DNA of 13,824 bases from Candidatus Iainarchaeum sp. (lineage in GTDB: Archaea; Iainarchaeota; Iainarchaeia; Iainarchaeales; JAAZKV01): assembly GCA_026397035.1 (NCBI GenBank), contig JAPLVQ010000142.1:21472-35295 (forward strand), in the 5' to 3' direction. The notes beneath the pieces were generated by a model. It worked only from the letters and a program-made list of their open reading frames with translations, was not told the DNA's origin and searched no databases. Each line of letters begins with the position of its first letter. The first letter of the stretch is position 1. A program made the position numbers and the translations under genes. Shown here piece by piece: positions 12,286 to 13,824 of the stretch.

Positions 12286-13824
12286 CTATTCAACAATCGC
12301 CTTAATTCTTCTCACGCCAGCGGCAACAGCTTCCTGTTTCAGGATTTTAAAGTGCCCAAGTTCACGTGTGTTTGAAACGTGCGGTCCTCCGCAAATTTCT
12401 TTTGAAAATATTTTCTTTCCTTTTGAAATCGTGTAAACTTTTACTTTCACCCCGTACTTCTCATCAAATAAACCTTGAGCGCCCTGTTTTTTTGCTTCCG
12501 CAGCGCTTAACATTTCCATTACAACATCCGCTTCCGCCTTAATTGCTTCATTTACCCAATCCTCAACTTTTTTTACCTGCTCGTCAGTGAGTTTCTCGTT
12601 ATAATTAAAATCAAACCTCAATCTTTCAGGGGTAATATTTGAACCTTTTTGGTGAATTGTTTTGCTAACTATTTGGCGAAGCGCTTCATTAAGCAAATGC
12701 GTTGCAGTATGAAGTTTTGCTGTTTCAATTCCGTTATCAGAAAGTCCCCCTTTGAATTTCTGCTCAGCGCCCTTTCTCGACAACTGCTGATGCTCTTTTA
12801 ATAGAACACTAAATCCCTTATCATCAACGCTAAAACCTTTTTCCTTGCACATCTCAACAGTCATTTCAAGAGGAAAGCCGTAACTCTGGAATAAATCAAA
12901 AGCTCCTTTCGCATTAAGTTGTTTATTTGGGGATTGTCCAACAAATTGTAGCTTCTTTTCAAGGACTTTTGTCCCATTCTCAAGCGCAGCTGAGAACTTT
13001 TCTTCTTCTTTATCCAACTCCTCAAAAACAAAATTCTTATTTTTCTCAACTTCAGGGTAAACCGAACCCATTACCTTAACCGCAACAACAGCGACTTCCT
13101 TACAGAATTTTCCAACAATGCCAAGAAGCCTTGCGTGCCTTATGGAACGCCTGATAAATCTCCTCAAAATATAACCTTGATCAACATTACTAGGAGTAAT
13201 TCCCTTCTCATCACCCATAATCATTACCGCGGCGCGGAGATGATCAGTAATAATTCTTGCACTTCGCACCTGTAACCCTGAAAGATTTTTTTGTGTCTTT
13301 CCTTTAAGATTCGCAAGTTCAATCACAAAATCAAAAATTGGTTTTAAAGAATCTATTTCATAAATATTGTCATAACCATTAAGTACAGCAACAAGTCTAT
13401 CAAGCCCTGTCCCATTATCAATATTCTTCTGCTTTGCAGGCTCATATCGCCCTTCTTTATTTTTATTATACTGCAGTAACACATCATTCCCAATTTCACA
13501 AAAAGTACCTTCTTTATTAAATTTATTAAATTCAAAAGTATCTTTTTCCTGCACATCTTTTACATGATAAAAAAACTCAGTATCAGGTCCACAAGGTCCA
13601 GTTGCACCAGCAGGCCCCCACCAGTTATCTGTCTTTGGCAAAAAATGTATTCTTGATTTTGGCATTCCAAGTTTTTCCCATTCTTGTGCAGCTTCATTAT
13701 CCATAGTACAATCATTATCCCCGATAAAACAAGTAACACTTAATCTTTCAACTGGTATTCCAACATTTTTTTTTGAAGTAAGAAATTCAAAACTCATTTG
13801 AATTGCTTCTTTTTTAAAATAATC
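12286..13824 (-). CDS. alaS: Alanyl-tRNA synthetase, reduced form, 5' end beyond window
   Basis: The open frame continues to the right edge (512 residues visible); reading on past the internal ATG gives DYFKKEAIQ, the usual catalytic-domain sequence near residue 90-100 in E. coli AlaRS, so roughly 90 residues are missing. Visible parts are the class II core with GPCGPDTEFFY and NGTGLDRL, the tRNA-binding helices with NVDQGYILRRFIRRSIRHARLLG, and a complete editing domain with HTATH (HxxxH) and CGGPH (CxxxH) zinc/active-site motifs. The protein ends at AAGVRRIKAIVE, so the C-Ala (DHHA1) domain is absent. The usual beta-barrel insert before the editing domain is also missing: GAEQKFKGGL runs almost directly into LHTATHLL. 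The motif wording resembles bacterial forms, especially those of small-genome bacteria, more than archaeal AlaRS, hinting at transfer. It charges tRNA-Ala in the cytosol. Confidence 0.95.
   Translation of the reverse strand, partial: DYFKKEAIQMSFEFLTSKKNVGIPVERLSVTCFIGDNDCTMDNEAAQEWEKLGMPKSRIHFLPKTDNWWGPAGATGPCGPDTEFFYHVKDVQEKDTFEFNKFNKEGTFCEIGNDVLLQYNKNKEGRYEPAKQKNIDNGTGLDRLVAVLNGYDNIYEIDSLKPIFDFVIELANLKGKTQKNLSGLQVRSARIITDHLRAAVMIMGDEKGITPSNVDQGYILRRFIRRSIRHARLLGIVGKFCKEVAVVAVKVMGSVYPEVEKNKNFVFEELDKEEEKFSAALENGTKVLEKKLQFVGQSPNKQLNAKGAFDLFQSYGFPLEMTVEMCKEKGFSVDDKGFSVLLKEHQQLSRKGAEQKFKGGLSDNGIETAKLHTATHLLNEALRQIVSKTIHQKGSNITPERLRFDFNYNEKLTDEQVKKVEDWVNEAIKAEADVVMEMLSAAEAKKQGAQGLFDEKYGVKVKVYTISKGKKIFSKEICGGPHVSNTRELGHFKILKQEAVAAGVRRIKAIVE

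Overview
The window looks like a piece of a small-genome DPANN-type archaeon. The DNA is AT-rich. Two of the three tRNA genes carry short introns at the classic archaeal position 37/38 with bulge-helix-bulge-like folds, and none encodes its CCA end. Many starts sit about 25 nt downstream of a TATA-like box, as in leaderless archaeal mRNAs, and a few others have GGTG or GGAGG Shine-Dalgarno elements. The lineage below DPANN level cannot be fixed from the sequence alone.

Left part (1-2600). A minus-strand pair encodes a CoA-binding Rossmann protein and, through an ATGA start/stop overlap, a multi-span DUF1624/HGSNAT-like putative acetyltransferase that runs off the left edge. Divergent from these is a SpoU/TrmH-like SPOUT protein with changed catalytic residues and a probable frameshift at its 3' end. 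It is followed by intron-containing tRNA-Ser(GGA) and a convergent, unrecognised gene with a loose TraB/ChaN-like layout.

Middle part (2600-8740). In order: an unrecognised 165-residue protein whose 3' end is a tandem repeat; a DUF692/MNIO-type TIM-barrel metalloenzyme; a convergent two-CxxC mini-protein; intronless tRNA-Leu(GAG); a 69-codon basic ORF; a slipin (SPFH) gene with a clear terminator; a VTT/DedA-like membrane protein; a COG4627-like methyltransferase; a lipid-anchored FKBP prolyl isomerase with a sequon-rich linker; and a flavodoxin-like protein.

Right part (8740-13824). A 326-base gene-free stretch of degenerate repeats ends in a strong TATA-like box. Then come tRNA-Arg(TCT) with a 53-nt intron, a response-regulator receiver protein with an unusual basic insertion, argS, an unrecognised protein with a winged-helix-like end, and, convergent to it, an alaS running off the right edge. 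The alaS product is a mini-AlaRS: it stops right after the editing domain and also lacks the insert before that domain.

Most genes appear to be single transcription units. Translation genes (three tRNAs, argS, alaS, a SPOUT protein) and cell-envelope genes (slipin, VTT protein, FKBP lipoprotein, DUF1624) dominate. A recurring oddity is short, diverged tandem repeats of 18, 22, about 31 and 33 bp, in intergenic DNA and in gene ends. The items most worth following up are the mini-AlaRS, the stand-alone MNIO-like enzyme, the receiver protein with its insertion, and the in-frame repeat beyond the 165-residue gene.
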